Source of the DNA: Phycomyces blakesleeanus NRRL 1555(-)
Lineage: Eukaryota > Mucoromycota > Mucoromycetes > Mucorales > Phycomycetaceae
Length of the DNA: 64,000 nt
Direction: 5' to 3'
Assembly (NCBI RefSeq): GCF_001638985.1
Contig: NW_017265156.1
Coordinates: 248,001-312,000 of the forward strand
Positions within the stretch are counted from its first letter, which is position 1; each line of letters begins with the position of its first letter. This document shows, in pieces, positions 1 through 11,661 of this stretch. Position numbers and translations under genes: made by a program. The notes under the pieces are model-generated. The model saw only the letters and a program-made list of their open reading frames with translations. It searched no databases and was not told the origin of the DNA.

Positions 1-3000
1 GAATGTCTTGGCTGAAGAAACATATCACTATTTCATGAATAATATTTTTGAAAGTAATTAGATTTACTGATTGAATATCTGCATGTTTGTCTGTCTACCT
101 ACCTGCCTGCCTGCCTGTATGTGCCCCTGTCTGCATGTATGTCTACATCCCTGTCTGTCTTTTTAATTGATTTATTGACCTATTGATCTATTGATTTAAT
201 GGTAGATTTGTCGATTGGTTGTTTGATTGACTAGCTTACAGGGAATATTTTTTTTATTATCTCCCCACAATTTAAGGAAAAAATAAATGCTTGTACTCCG
301 GAGTCTGATAGTCTATGTATGCCTATCTTTCTTTTCCTTTAGATGATAAACAAGAGGTCTATTTTATTTTCTAATATAAAGAGAGTTGGATATTGAGCAC
401 TATACTCTAATTGCTTTAATGGGCCTGTAAATGTATCCAATCTTGGTTGTATGATCAAAAGAAAAATTAGGTACAAAAAATACATGTATTATTACTATCA
501 TTATCAGTATCAAGATATATAATATATAATATATTCGCTAAACGGATCAATTTCACAAGCGAGCTGTCGTGATGATGCTTTTTTTTGGTCAATGTACAGA
601 TTATTTATAATATGATAGAATAATAAGTATCTGTTAAAATATATATATATATAAAACACACTGTGTAGATCTGATATCAAAAAAAAAAGTATTATAAAAT
701 TATAATTTCTTTATATAATATACATTTAAATATCCTTTTTTAGAACAAACAAACTGTAACAACAAAGAAACCATCGCACACGGCTCCACAATCACCTATT
801 TCAATAGAACGGCAACGGGTAAAATACATCAGAATCCCACAAATCTATACATATAAAAAAATATAGTAAAAAAGAAAAAACCCTTAATAAATAAACATGG
901 AAACTTTATCTATTTTACCTATCTAGCTACAGAATATACACATAAATTATTCGACTGTGTGAGAAAAGAGAGTGAATGATACAATGATATCTAATATAAT
1001 ACAATGTGCAAAGTTTTGGATCAATTAATAATCATTAAAGTATAAGACATTCGTTAAAGATGTAAATTTATTCGTACCAAAAACATAAAAAGAAAATTTA
1101 CATATGTAGGTATGCACGAACCCACTTTAATTTGATATATACATACACAATTATATATTCACAATATTCGATAATATTTTCAAGACATTAGATAAGACCT
1201 AACTACATTCACAAATTTGATTTATTTGAGTATCATTTATTAAAATAATAAGAAGAATAAATAGAGAAAATCTATGTAATAATAGTAACAATAGCATTTA
1301 GAAAAATGATCCTTTTTATTTCAATTTTATTTTTTATCTTGATATATATGTACATTGCCTAATTGAAGATAAATGATCTTAATATACTAATAAACCAATG
1401 AAGTATAGGGCAGAAAAAAAAACAGACTAGAGATAATTATATATCTATATATATTGATCTATCGAATCTTGGGAGTGGCTAAGAAAAAAATATATTTGCG
1501 GTCGAGGGACAAGAGAAATTTTGATAATGACGTTTTGGAAGCAAGTGCTTAGTATGAGGCATTTGAGAGTGTTGATTGAAGTAACCAATTATTGGTTGTT
1601 CTACCTAGATCTTATTGTGGTATTTGTGGAACTTATTGCTTTGATTTATATGGATATCTATATATTGTCCATTCGATCTCTGGAAAAGTACAGACTCCCT
1701 GGCAATAAATACTTACAATAAAACCCCATACCAATTTAAACAGATATCTTTATCAAGATATTTGCTTTGTACTCCAGAATTGGGAGTATATGTATGTTTT
1801 TAAAATATAAAGTAAAGTCAAAAGAAGTCGCGCTTTAGAAGGTTTAAAGAAGTTTAATGCTTATATTGTTTATAAAACCGCCTTTTCATTGGGGAGTTTC
1901 GACTCCGTTAACCCCATATATAAACCCCAAAAAAAGTCATATAGGTCTTGTAGAATTCTAGCTCTTATACAAACAGGCTCATAGTAATGATCCTCATAAC
2001 TTCTATATTCTGTTAAATTAAAAATATAAGGCTGCTTTAAACCCATCTTAGTCCATATACTTTCCATTAACAACACGCCTTGGAAAGCATATTATATATA
2101 CATATATCTGGATTTTTGAAAAGACAGAAAACATGCTTATTAAAAGATATTTGATTATGCTGGCTTTCCGATGTGCAATATATTAGAGAACTTCTTCCTT
2201 AAGTCGGATGTCATTTCTATTAAGGCTCATCTTCATCATTATACCCACCCGATACTCAGCTTATTTCGTACAAGAATTGATCTTAGGCCCTGCCCCAAAA
2301 AGTGTTTCAAATTCATGTCACACATAATACTGAATATGGGTACTATTTAGACATTGTGACCGGGGATCAAGATTTGAAGCCCAAGATCAACCTTTGGCTT
2401 GAGGAAGAAGTTATCTAATGACTCAAATAACTGCCAACTATAAAAAAAACGTATTCAGCATTCAATAAATAGGGGAGAATTGAAACTGAAAAGCGGAAAG
2501 GAAGAAAAGAAAAAGAAACACAAAAAGACACTGATTATCTAAAGTGATCTGTCAAGAATAAACCCTTTGAATAATTATCTTTTTATTTTTCATAATTCTT
2601 ACACGGCCTGGATATTTCGATAGTTAAAATAAGAGCATTAAATAGGTATTCTTGTTATAAAGAGACTGTATCCATGTCGCTTAAGTAATGGGGATTCTCA
2701 GTTCAGTTATTTTACACTATGTAAATATATATTGAAGCTGCAATACCCCAGCTACTGCACACATATATATGTAGAACTTTGCTTGTTGGGGAAACCATTG
2801 CACTTTTAAAGATTGTTGGATCTATTATTGGAATCAATATTTTATCTACTAAAAGGATCATTTTGATCCAAATGTCAATTGTATCTATATATATATACAA
2901 GACTATGTATTAAAATTATATCAGGTAAACTTTATCTAAGGATATAAGTGACGTGATGTGCCACATTATGATCCACATTTTAAAGGATGGCTGATGCTTT

Positions 3001-3709
3001 ATTGCTTAAATAAGTATTAGAATATCATATTTTTCTTTATCAGAGCCAAGAGCCATAGAATTCTATTTTTGTTTTGCTCTTGCTACTTTGCAAAGTTGTG
3101 TAAACCGTAATTAGAGACTGTTCAGTACCTAACTGGCCGATGGGAGATAAATATATATCAAGAGATATATATATTTCAAAATTACAATTGAGCATTAAAC
3201 ATGAACCTGTATATATATATATATATATGTGCATATATAAGCATTCGAATCAATACATATGGTGTACCCCATTTGAAATATTTACATTGTGAATTGTGAA
3301 TCGGAGCATTTTGTCTTCTTGTCTTTTTGAAATATACATATATTAGTACTTTCCTTAGAACAGCCGGAAGGTGCCCAATGTTTCATTTCGAGAGTCTTAA
3401 ATATACATGGATACATTGATGCTTGGAATCTATAAACACAGGTGATCCAGCTCTTCCTGACTAGTTACATTCCTCCCCAAAATCATTATTGACCGTCTTT
3501 TCCCTTTCATTTCCTTATACTTTTATGGTGAAGAAGTCGATCAGTCAATAAAATTTCTACTCTTTAAAAAAATTTACACACACGCAACTAGCCCTATTAT
3601 TTATTGCAAGACTATAAAGCTTTGACTCGACACTACAGATAATCATATTTTCGAATATTCAGATGTCTTTATATATGTAATTATTAAACAATTTATATTT
3701 TCTCTTTTT
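1..3709. other. AT-rich spacer, no supported gene
   Basis: About 3.7 kb of AT-rich sequence with short TA tracts and homopolymers. Open frames here are short (up to 68 codons), lack recognisable motifs and are not joined by convincing splice sites. A 68-codon minus-strand frame at 1870-2076 has a less AT-driven composition than its surroundings and could be an old transposon scrap, but no family was recognised. Confidence 0.6.
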
Positions 3710-4138
3710 TTAATTTCTTTTTTGGTTCACCAGTGTAGATTCTTTAATTAACTTAGAGGGTGTAGAATAGCGCACACCCATTCTGTCCAGAGCCTTGCTA
3801 ATAGTTTTATTACTGACCGATTTTCCTGTTTCCTCCTTTAGATTCTGGGCCAATTCTGCCAGAATTTTTTGGTGATCTTTCTTGATAATTGAGAGAAGAA
3901 AGGGCTCTTTTCTGGGTGTGAGAAGCCTGGGTCTTCCTGGGCAGCTTTTGTACTCTACGAACCCTGTTGTCTCATATTTTGTTACAAGGCGGCTAATTGT
4001 ACGTGTAGGGATGTCGAGGTTAGTTGAAATGCCGGCATCAACCATTCCGGCTCGATGAAGCTCTAAAATCAGCTCTTTCTGTGTGTCAGAAAGTCTCTTG
4101 TGCAATAGATGATGGTAAGGGTTTTGAATATTAGACAT
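3710..4138 (-). pseudogene. Truncated Tc1/mariner transposase, N-terminal DNA-binding half only
   Basis: An open frame of 142 codons from an ATG at 4138 aligns with the N-terminal part of the intact transposase at 12.45 kb: a first helix-turn-helix (ISTNLDIPTRTISRLVTKYE), the linker motif GRPRLLTPR, and a second helix-turn-helix ending near KALDRMGV. It stops at about residue 135 of the family's roughly 350. No DDE/D catalytic region follows on the minus strand; only AT-rich DNA is present. The frame remains open 13 codons upstream of the chosen Met. This is most simply a 3'-deleted transposon copy. An intact DNA-binding half without a catalytic domain could also be a domesticated protein, but nothing here proves expression. 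Sequence divergence from the 12.45 kb copy shows it is a different subfamily. Confidence 0.7.
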
Positions 4139-4589
4139 TAAGTGTAAAGGTTTTGATTGAACTAAACAAGAAATCAAAAGAAAGGAAGAAAGCTACGAGA
4201 GGTGTATCATAAATAGAATGTATTAGAGTTGGAATGAATAAAATATAGGTTCTTATTATAAGTTTATATAGTCACGATAAAAAACTTTTCGACCTCTGAT
4301 CCCAAGAAGCTCATAAGAAATCAAGTCATATCTTTAATACTTAACTTCTCACCAGTAATAATAGCTATAAAAAACATTTAAACGTAAAATACAAGATTAT
4401 AGGCATGTTTATTATTGATATATATATATATATATACGTGTGTGTGTGTGGTATACTTTCCCTTAGCATCAATCGCACCATGTCATTGATGTTTCATGTT
4501 GCCTGTCAAACATTATGTAAATACAGCCCTTATCCTCTCCCACTCTCTTTGTATGACAATATTCAAACCATCTACGTTATTTATTTTGG

Positions 4590-5432
4590 GCTTTTTATAA
4601 ACTCATACATCTCTAAAGATCCCACTAAAGTTTCCCAATGAGATCTTATTTGAGCTTTGAGCTCCCCAATAGTCAAAGCCTCCGGATCTCATGGTCGTCT
4701 TTCCAACACCTCGAATAAGAGATGACATGGCAGCTGTCATTATCTTTTTTTTTGGAATACAAAGTGCCTGTTTTGTCCCTGTAAAAGATTTTGGAATCAA
4801 GAAAGGAAATTCTGGACCAAAGTGTTTACATTGCTATCTAGGAACACTAGAAGCCAAGAACCACCAGTCCAGAAACATCTTTAGATCACCACATTAGCCT
4901 TCTTCCACTTGGTTTCGTCAATAATATTATTTCCTTTGACACTTTCTACAACTCTTCTGATTAGATTTGGATTCTTCAACATTACATTCGACTACAGTTC
5001 TTAATTCATCGGACCATGCAAGACCTCTCCATTGGTGTTCAGTCCAATTGACATTCTCACAAGCTCAATCAAATCTTATTTTCTTGTGTCCTTATTCCTT
5101 CTCAGCAATTATTTTTCTAGTTTTTTCTGACTCTTTTCTTCGGTATGGGGATCCCGTTTCATCTACTCTTTTAATGATGTACCTGACAGTGAACAGATTC
5201 ATTTCAACTATCAATGAAATCTAGGCTGGACCGAAATCTGCTAAATTCACGTACATTATGCATCATCATTTGTAAGAATCACTTTCCTTATATGAGTTGC
5301 AAGTGGTTTCTGATGGTGTGTCTTGTATGTTGGCTTCGTTTTAATAAAATGGAGAAAAAGTAATGATTTTACTTTGATTTTTTTTAGCCCTTTTTTTGCG
5401 GGGGTCTAAAAGTTTTTGGCTGTGGGTGTATA
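4590..5432 (-). pseudogene. Decayed Tc1/mariner element with frameshifts and stops
   Basis: Reading the minus strand in changing frames gives ordered Tc1 transposase fragments: a helix-turn-helix piece with RYIIKRVDETGSPYRRKE (about 5126-5200), a catalytic-core piece WRGLAWSDE (about 5015-5045) where the first catalytic Asp normally lies in the SDE motif, a piece GGSWLLVFLDSNVNTL (about 4840-4890) like the family's GPLVFLDGN segment, and a C-terminal piece ending ELKAQIRSHWETL (about 4600-4660). Several stops and frameshifts separate them. The sequence at about 5399-5432 resembles a Tc1 terminal end (TACACCCACAGCC start on the minus strand, flanked by TA). No matching right end was found. It is non-functional. 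Confidence 0.6.
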
Positions 5433-6398
5433 CGCATAAGATGTACTAGAATTTAGCCTGTTATTACTGTTACTTATTATTAAGATTTCTCCTTACTATT
5501 ATCAACATTAATAATAATAATAATAATAATAATAGTAGTAGTAGTAATGCTGCTCACAATCATTAAAATTAGAGTCATGACAGCAACATCATAATAATGT
5601 ATTTTGAAATAAGAAAAAGAAAGTTTTATTATTATTATTGCTATTGAAATCCTGCTAATGGGCATTATGAGGGGATATGATTTTACTAGCTTTCTGGCTT
5701 TCTGGCGTTCGGCCTTCTGGCGTTCGGCCTTCTGGCCTTCTGGCTTTCGGCTTTCTGGCTTGCTTGATTTATAGCTGAATTGCTGGCTTGCTGAATTGCT
5801 GGCTTGCTGGCTTGCTTGCTTTATAGCTGGCTTTTTGTTTGGAGAGTAAAATAGACACTGGATTTGAAATGAAAATGGTGTTTGAAGTTTAATCAGACGG
5901 TACATACACACACGACGCACACACACACACACAGAGAGAGAGATCTTGTTTGTTTGTTATTGGATAGGTTGGCTTGAATTGTGGAATTCTTGGATATCCC
6001 CGCCAGTGCCTTGTATAGTACAACCGTAATAGTGCCATTTGTATGAGAAGCGTAAAGTGTGTTTGAAGTGCGTGTATGTGGAGTGCGTGAAGAAGATTAA
6101 AGAAAGAAAGAAAGAAGATGCAGCTTGATCATTCAACTACACTAGTGAATTGGATATGCCAGACAGGAAAATAACGGTATATATATATATATATATATAG
6201 GCAGTAATAACATTAACAGATAAAATAAAAAGAAAAGAATAATAAGGATAAAGATAAGAATACGAGTAAAAGTAAATAGTAAGAATAGTAATAATGATAT
6301 ATAAAGAGAGGGATAGATAAAAGATTGAGAGGTTTGTGAGTAAGTGGAGGGTAAATTATATGCGGGTGTGTGTGTGTGTGTGTATGTGTGTGTTAATT
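5433..6398. other. Spacer with simple and tandem repeats
   Basis: No gene is supported. The stretch holds a (TAA)n/(TAG)n run near 5510-5546, a diverged tandem array near 5688-5830, a (CA)n/(GA)n run near 5907-5941, a TA run near 6180-6200 and a GT run near 6365-6393. A 150-codon minus-strand frame across 5480-5932 owes its length to the repeat array (Ser/Gln/Lys-rich) and is not believed. Confidence 0.6.
5688..5830. repeat. Diverged GGCTTTCTGGC / GGCTTGCTG tandem array
   Basis: Short units built on GGCTTTCTGGC, GGCGTTCGGCC and GGCTTGCTGAATTGCT repeat head to tail, with decreasing similarity along the array. It is a simple minisatellite in non-coding DNA. Confidence 0.7.
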
Positions 6399-6965
6399 CT
6401 AGAGAAAACTGTCATCTTTTGCTCTGACGGGGGTTTTGTATGCTGCAGTTGCACAGGCAAAAGTCAGTGAATCTGTGCGATCTTTGGAGTCCAGAAGTTC
6501 AGTTGGGTTGGATAGGGAGCGCGTCAATCTTGCTTTCTTGGTCTGTGCGGATCGTGCGCCAGGAGATTGAATGTAGACACGCTTTTCGATTATGTCACGC
6601 TGGGTCATCCGAGGAGTTGGTATCTGATCGACTATCTGTTTCTGGCGTTGTTTCCACATTCCCTCTACATCTGGAAGAGCGTTTTTCTCCCATCCATTTT
6701 TTAACTTGAAACGAGCAAATCCAAGTCTAGTCTTTAAGATTTCTAGGTGCTAATAAACAAAAGGTAAATTACGCATTATATATACATATATATACATATA
6801 TATGCTTACTTTGATAACATCATAATTATCACAATCTTCTAGAGGATGCTTGAGTTTATGGTGATTTGTAGTTATGGTGATATCGATTAAAGGGGGACTG
6901 TCATGTGCGGGAAGATGATGTTCTGATAGATGGCAATTGTTGGTATTTAAATTGGTGTGATACAT
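6399..6965 (-). CDS. Whi5/Nrm1-family G1/S transcriptional repressor (two exons, 168 aa)
   Basis: Exons 6965-6810 (52 codons) and 6749-6399 (116 codons plus stop), intron 59 bp, GTAAGC donor and TTAG acceptor, phase 0. The second exon opens with LKTRLGFARFKLKNGW followed by an acidic/aromatic tail. That is the short conserved motif by which Whi5 and Nrm1 proteins bind SBF/MBF-type complexes (Whi5 family, Pfam PF08528). Known members repress G1/S genes until phosphorylated by cyclin-CDK. The rest is charged and low in complexity, with several SP/TP sites (IQSPGAR, IPTPRM, KTPVR) that could be CDK targets. At 168 aa it fits the small members of the family. No neighbour is functionally linked. 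The motif is clear; whether it acts on SBF or MBF is inference. Confidence 0.75.
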
Positions 6966-8557
6966 GGTAGTAAATCAAAAATATTTATATATATATAAAT
7001 ATATAAATGTGTATAAAATATATTTATATATAAAAAATAAACAAAAGAGAGAGAGAGAGAAAAAAAGAAAATTATTGAAAGCAGTAATTACAAGAAGCTT
7101 AAAAGAAGAAAGGAAAAAAAAAAGGGAAAAATAATAATAATAATAATAATAATATTTATACGTATTTTTTATTCAATAAAATAAAATAAAATAAAATAAA
7201 ATAAAATACATATATATTTTGTACATTTTTATATACATAAAATAAATGTACCATTAATTTCATATATATATTTCTCTTTCTTCACACATGTAATTTTTTT
7301 TTAATTTTTTTTAATTTTTGTATTTTTTTTTTGCAAGCATAATTTATCAGTGATTTTTAAGCGCGTGTATCTAAAATAAAGAAAAATTTTTTTTTTATTT
7401 TTTTTTTAAAAAAAAAGCGTGCCTGAACCCCTTTTTGTTAGGGAAAAAAAAGAAAAAAAAAGAAAAAGAAAGAGGAAATTGAAGCGCGAAAATTACGCGC
7501 TCCGGAGTTTTAATAGTTTCTTCAACACGCATTTCGCGCGTGGATTAACTTTTTTTTCTTTAATTATTTTTTTTTATATAGATTTATATAGACTTATATA
7601 GACTTATATAAATTCTATAAAAATAAAATAAAATAAAAAATAATGATGAAACGCGCACATCTAAAATAAGTAAAGAAATGATACTTATTAAATATATACT
7701 ATATATGTATATAATTGAATATATGAAAGTATTATACACTTATTATTGAGACTAAAAATATTGATAACAATGTTTAAATACACAATAAATATGTTGTCAT
7801 GGTTATGGTTGCCATAGTTATGGTTGCCATAGTTATGGTTACCATGGTTATGGTTACCATGGTTATGGTTACCATGGTTATGTTGTGTATTGAGTAAAGA
7901 ATGGAATAAAGAAAAGGTATATTTATTTCATTTCATTTGATGTAGTGACTAATGTAGATGAACATCATTAGATCAACTACTTTAATACTTTTTTTATATT
8001 TTTTATTTTTATTTTCAAAACCAAAAATAAAAGATAGATAGAGGGAGGGAGGGAGAAAGGGAGAGGGAAAAAGTTTGTGTAATACAACTACAGGGACCTG
8101 GTTTGCTTGATTGGTTGGTTTGTCGATTGTGTGTAGCTTATAAGCAAAAATATACATGTATTATAATGTTTATAATACAAGAATATAAAATATACAGATC
8201 TCATCTTTATCTGTCTATCTGTCTTTCTCTTCCAAGATATATTATATATTTTATTACTTGATTTGATTTTGGAATCCTTATAATTTTTTTTTGGGTATTA
8301 AAGGCAATAATAATATAAATAAATAAACAAAAAAGCTGTTTAATGTAGTTGATGTACATATTTTTTACATTATAATATATATTTGTATATGTGGGTGTGG
8401 ATATTTTGTTTCAAATATTGAAATCTTCTTATATATATATATTATTTATTTATTCTGAAGCAATACCTAAAGTAAGATTTAACAACAACAACAAAAAAAA
8501 GGTTAATCAATCAATCAAAAACACATCAAATCAAATCAAATCAAATTAAATTATAAA
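6966..8557. other. Spacer between Whi5-like and Pmp3-like genes
   Basis: Very AT-rich, with (ATA)n near 7133-7155, (AAAAT)n near 7183-7208, long T and A runs around 7290-7420, and a 15-bp minisatellite listed separately. No gene is supported. The upstream part holds the Whi5-like promoter, where a run of A and GA repeats lies about 60-110 bp before the ATG. Confidence 0.6.
7798..7882. repeat. 15-bp minisatellite, about 5.7 copies
   Basis: Units of CATGGTTATGGTTAC or its variants (CATAGTTATGGTTGC) are repeated head to tail five full times plus 10 bp. Because each unit joins GGTTAC to CATGG, the array carries repeated GGTTACC and CCATGG palindromes. Confidence 0.9.
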
Positions 8558-8922
8558 TTATAATTTACCATTATCATGAGTAGCACCATAAACAACTCTG
8601 GTAGGTTCATCAGAGGGAACTGGCTGGTAACCTAATCCTCCCTGCTCAAGATCCTCAAAGGTGTCGTTGTACTTGTGAATGATGTAGAAACCATGAATAA
8701 TACCAGGAACTACACATACACATACACATAAATATAGATGTAGATATATAGATATAGGCTCATATTCATCTTTGTCATATTTCTTTACTTACGGGCACCA
8801 AAAATAAACAAGCAGATATTGATCAAGAAATCAACTCCGCATCCACGCTTGATGAGCACTGCGAGGGGTGAGAAGAAAAAGGCGACCACAAATAGAGCAA
8901 TATCTCTGGTAGAATAAGTCAT
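8558..8922 (-). CDS. PMP3: Pmp3/Sna-family plasma membrane proteolipid (two exons, 93 aa)
   Basis: Exons 8922-8793 and 8709-8558 (130 + 152 nt), intron 83 bp with GTAAGT donor and TAG acceptor, splitting a Leu codon. The protein has the two hydrophobic segments of the family (about residues 8-23 and 29-52), a Cys-containing loop (KRGCGVDFLINICL), and the segment PGIIHGFYIIHKYND. Family members are small membrane proteolipids that affect membrane potential and cation tolerance. It is longer than the roughly 55-aa yeast Pmp3 because of a hydrophilic C-terminal tail ending GATHDNGKL, as in fungal Sna-type paralogues. The ATG at 8922 is chosen because the segment starting MTYSTRD matches the family's start; the frame is open further upstream but unlike the family. 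Confidence 0.9.
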
Positions 8923-9537
8923 CTTTACAAAATAATAAGAAAGAGAGAGATAAAGAGAAAAGGGAAATGGAAAATAGGAAAAGGGAAAAGGGAAATGAGA
9001 AAAATATATGTATAAAGTCCCTTGTAATTTAATTTTTTTTGTATCTTTCTTCAATTGTCTCTTTATATATATAATTAGATATTGTAATCTTTCTCAAGTC
9101 TGACAAAGTGAAGTGACTTCATTCCTGACCCGGTTCATTCCCTTCTTCTTATGCTTCTTTTTCCTTTGCTTCCCTTTTTATATAATTGGATGTGCACTTG
9201 CGGGGGTGTATATAGTGTACTATAAAATAATAATAATAGTACTTTTACCTTTATTTCTTCCTTTGTGCTGCTAATAATTTATGCCAGTGGGCGGCATGAA
9301 TATATATAAATAAATATAAAAAAAGACAATGTCCGTGCGAGATTTATTTATATTTTTTTATAGCCATCACAGCCTATTTTGAATTTATTATATAAGTATA
9401 TAAAAGTAAAATTATTACAGGCTTAATTTAATATAATATAAGGTATATTCAATACGTTAGGTACACAAGTAAAGACAACATGTAGTTAAATTATTACACA
9501 TATGGATAATGAAGAGGACAAATGATTATAATTATAT
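8923..9537. other. Spacer and Pmp3 promoter region
   Basis: Purine-rich leader (GAGA and GGGAAA runs) directly upstream of the proteolipid gene on the minus strand, then AT-rich DNA. No gene is seen. Confidence 0.5.
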
Positions 9538-10392
9538 TCATTCTCCTTCTTCTTCAGAATCTCTTTCAATCGAATCAAATCGCTTCTTTTTTCGTGACCC
9601 ATCAATTAGTTTCAGTTTACGCTTCTTGTCTTTACGCATCGATAATGATTCAGAACTATAGGTTGATCTATCGTCCTGACTAGACTCTTGATCTTTCTCG
9701 TCAGCCAAAGCAAGTGCCTTGAAAAGTTTTTATTTTTACTATTAGTATCAATATCATAAGAAATAAACCAATCAATTGATGCTTTACCTTTTGGTAAGTA
9801 GAAGATGAAAGGGAAAATAATCGATCAAGCTCTGTGTGTTTTTGCTTCTTCTTGTCTACACGATTACTAAGGTATCCATCAAACCCACGGATAATATTTC
9901 CTGTGTTCTGTGTGTCTTCCAAGTAAGAGCCTTCAAAAAGGTAAATATGCGTTTCTAGATTGACCTTTTCTGACATTAATATATATATATACATATATAC
10001 ATATGTACATACATATATATAATATTATGAAACCTTTTTCTCCTTTTCAAAATAACAGACAGTACTAAATACAGTTATATATTTACATATACATATATAG
10101 AAATTTATTACTCACTAGATTTGCATCTACTTGTTTCTTGCGACCAAGAAGATCCTGTAATTCCATCTTTGCATCTTCATACTTTTGTCTAGTCATCTGA
10201 GATGAGTCCGATGTTCCTGATTCTACTTTCTGACCGAATTGCTAATGCCATTTTGCGAACATCAATTATTAATCAATTATTTATTTATTTATTTATTTGA
10301 TTAATTACTTAATTAATCAATTAATTAAGGGACGTGCGTAGTGTTTGTGAGCTTACTTTGGCTTCACTTTCTTTTATTGCTGTATCTGACAT
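9538..10392 (-). CDS. EAF6: Eaf6, subunit of NuA4/MYST histone acetyltransferase complexes (four exons, 172 aa)
   Basis: Exons 10392-10357, 10241-10116, 9964-9788 and 9717-9538; 12 + 42 + 59 + 59 codons, all introns in phase 0. The core IYLFEGSYLEDTQ followed by GNIIRGFDGYLSNR is diagnostic for Eaf6/MEAF6, a small structural subunit of NuA4 and related acetyltransferase complexes. A predicted coiled-coil helix (YEDAKMELQDLLGRKKQVD) precedes it, as in the family. The C-terminal exon is basic (MRKDKKRKLKLIDGSRKKKR), a likely nuclear localisation signal. The exon 3 acceptor must be the AG of AAAAG at 9965, because the upstream CAG puts a stop in frame. That acceptor is weak and worth checking. 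Confidence 0.93.
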
Positions 10393-10620
10393 TGGGTTTA
10401 AAGGATACGTATATGTATATTCATATATAATTATTCTTTATGTACATATGTATATATGTGTATTGGAAAAAATGGAATTGAAAGGAAAAGAGGAAGAAGA
10501 ATAACAGGAGAAAGCAAGAAGTAGATAGGTATGTTACCTATCAACCACAAATACCTGTGACTTGGTTGGACGTATATGTTACGTCTCCCTACCCCTCGCC
10601 CTCTCCTATTTCTTTTCATT

Positions 10621-10654
<34 letters not shown>

Positions 10655-10861
10655 GTATGTGTACACATGAGATTGCTAATGTAGATAGTAAAGCTAACGA
10701 GCACTAAATAGTATTGGCGATAAATTCTTATGCAATTTATGAAGCTTTGAATATCAAGCATATAAAAAAATGTGTATATGTATATGTATGTGATTGCGCA
10801 TGTTTGTGTTTGTAAATGTGTTTGTGTATGCGTATATATAAATGGATATATATATTGTATT
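10393..10861. other. Spacer with TA and CA tracts
   Basis: Contains (CA)n and (TA)n around 10621-10654 and AT-rich DNA. No gene is seen. A long minus-strand frame crossing into 10606-11130 is a shadow of the next gene. Confidence 0.5.
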
Positions 10862-11661
10862 TTATGATCTTCTTTGGCGGTCTCTCCAGAGGTGACTAAC
10901 CCTTGCGATAGATGCCCAGTTTCCATGACACCTGGTAAAGTCCATACCAGCATCTTTAAGCATGCTTGCATGTCTATTGCAAAACATCTCCTTATCCTCT
11001 TTTGGTATAGATCCCCAGCTGGGGCGAGAGCCAAGTGCTTGTACAGAAGGAAGTGCAGCCATCTCATTGCATATGAACTTTGTACAGATGTGAAGTGTTG
11101 ATTTCTCTGTTTTGGTAACTTCAATGCCAAGATCTTGGCTAATCATTCTGTAGACGTGTTTGAGAGTGATGTCTCGGATATTTGACACAGGTCTACAGAT
11201 AGGTCCACTAGAAATCTATTTGAATAAATACATATATACATTTATACATACATATATTTATATTTATATATATATTCATATTTTATATATATATAGTAGA
11301 ATTTATTTGAATGTATCATATTGAAGTAAGTTGATTTAAAGAATAATTAAATAAAATCAAAAGGTTATATATATACACTCACATCTATTAATATTTATTA
11401 CTATTATTATAGCTGGCTTACATTTAGAACTATATTCTCATTGTCATCGTCGCGGTCATTGGTGTTGGTATTGAGGTTAATCTCGACTTTGGTATCGACA
11501 GATGAAGAAGTACTTTGGGCTGGTAGTAACTCTCTGTTGGCCAATTCATCCCTTAGTTTAATAATTTCCCTTCTCATATCTTCTTGACCTGATTTCAAAG
11601 CAAGTATCTCATTCTGCATTGAATGGAGTAAAGGGATAATGGTTTTGTCTCTTCTGCTCAT
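10862..11661 (-). CDS. Unknown two-exon protein with conserved-looking C-terminal domain (197 aa)
   Basis: Exons 11661-11422 (80 codons) and 11215-10862 (117 codons plus stop), intron 206 bp, GTAAGC donor and ATAG acceptor, phase 0. Exon 1 encodes a heptad-like helix (about residues 10-45, LHSMQNEILALKSG... REIIKLRDEL), then a Ser/Asn/Asp-rich linker. Exon 2 encodes a compact domain rich in Trp, Cys and His: SNIRDITLKHVYRMISQ at the start, CTKFICNEMAALPSVQ in the middle, and a basic end HLWRDRQRRS. I do not recognise the family. A coiled coil followed by a basic compact domain would suit a DNA- or protein-binding factor, but that is only a guess. The 5' leader is CAG/CAA-rich. Confidence 0.65.

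Noticed and set aside
1870..2076. 68-codon minus-strand frame with less AT-biased composition
   Set aside because: No recognisable motif, no splice continuation; could be a transposon scrap but unsupported.
5480..5932. 150-codon minus-strand frame with Ser/Gln/Lys-rich repeats
   Set aside because: Its composition comes entirely from the underlying tandem array and TAA runs; no domain, no splice partners, hydrophobic C-terminal half from TTA repeats.
10606..11130. 174-codon minus-strand frame
   Set aside because: It overlaps exon 2 of the unknown gene in another frame and ends in TA/CA microsatellite translation.
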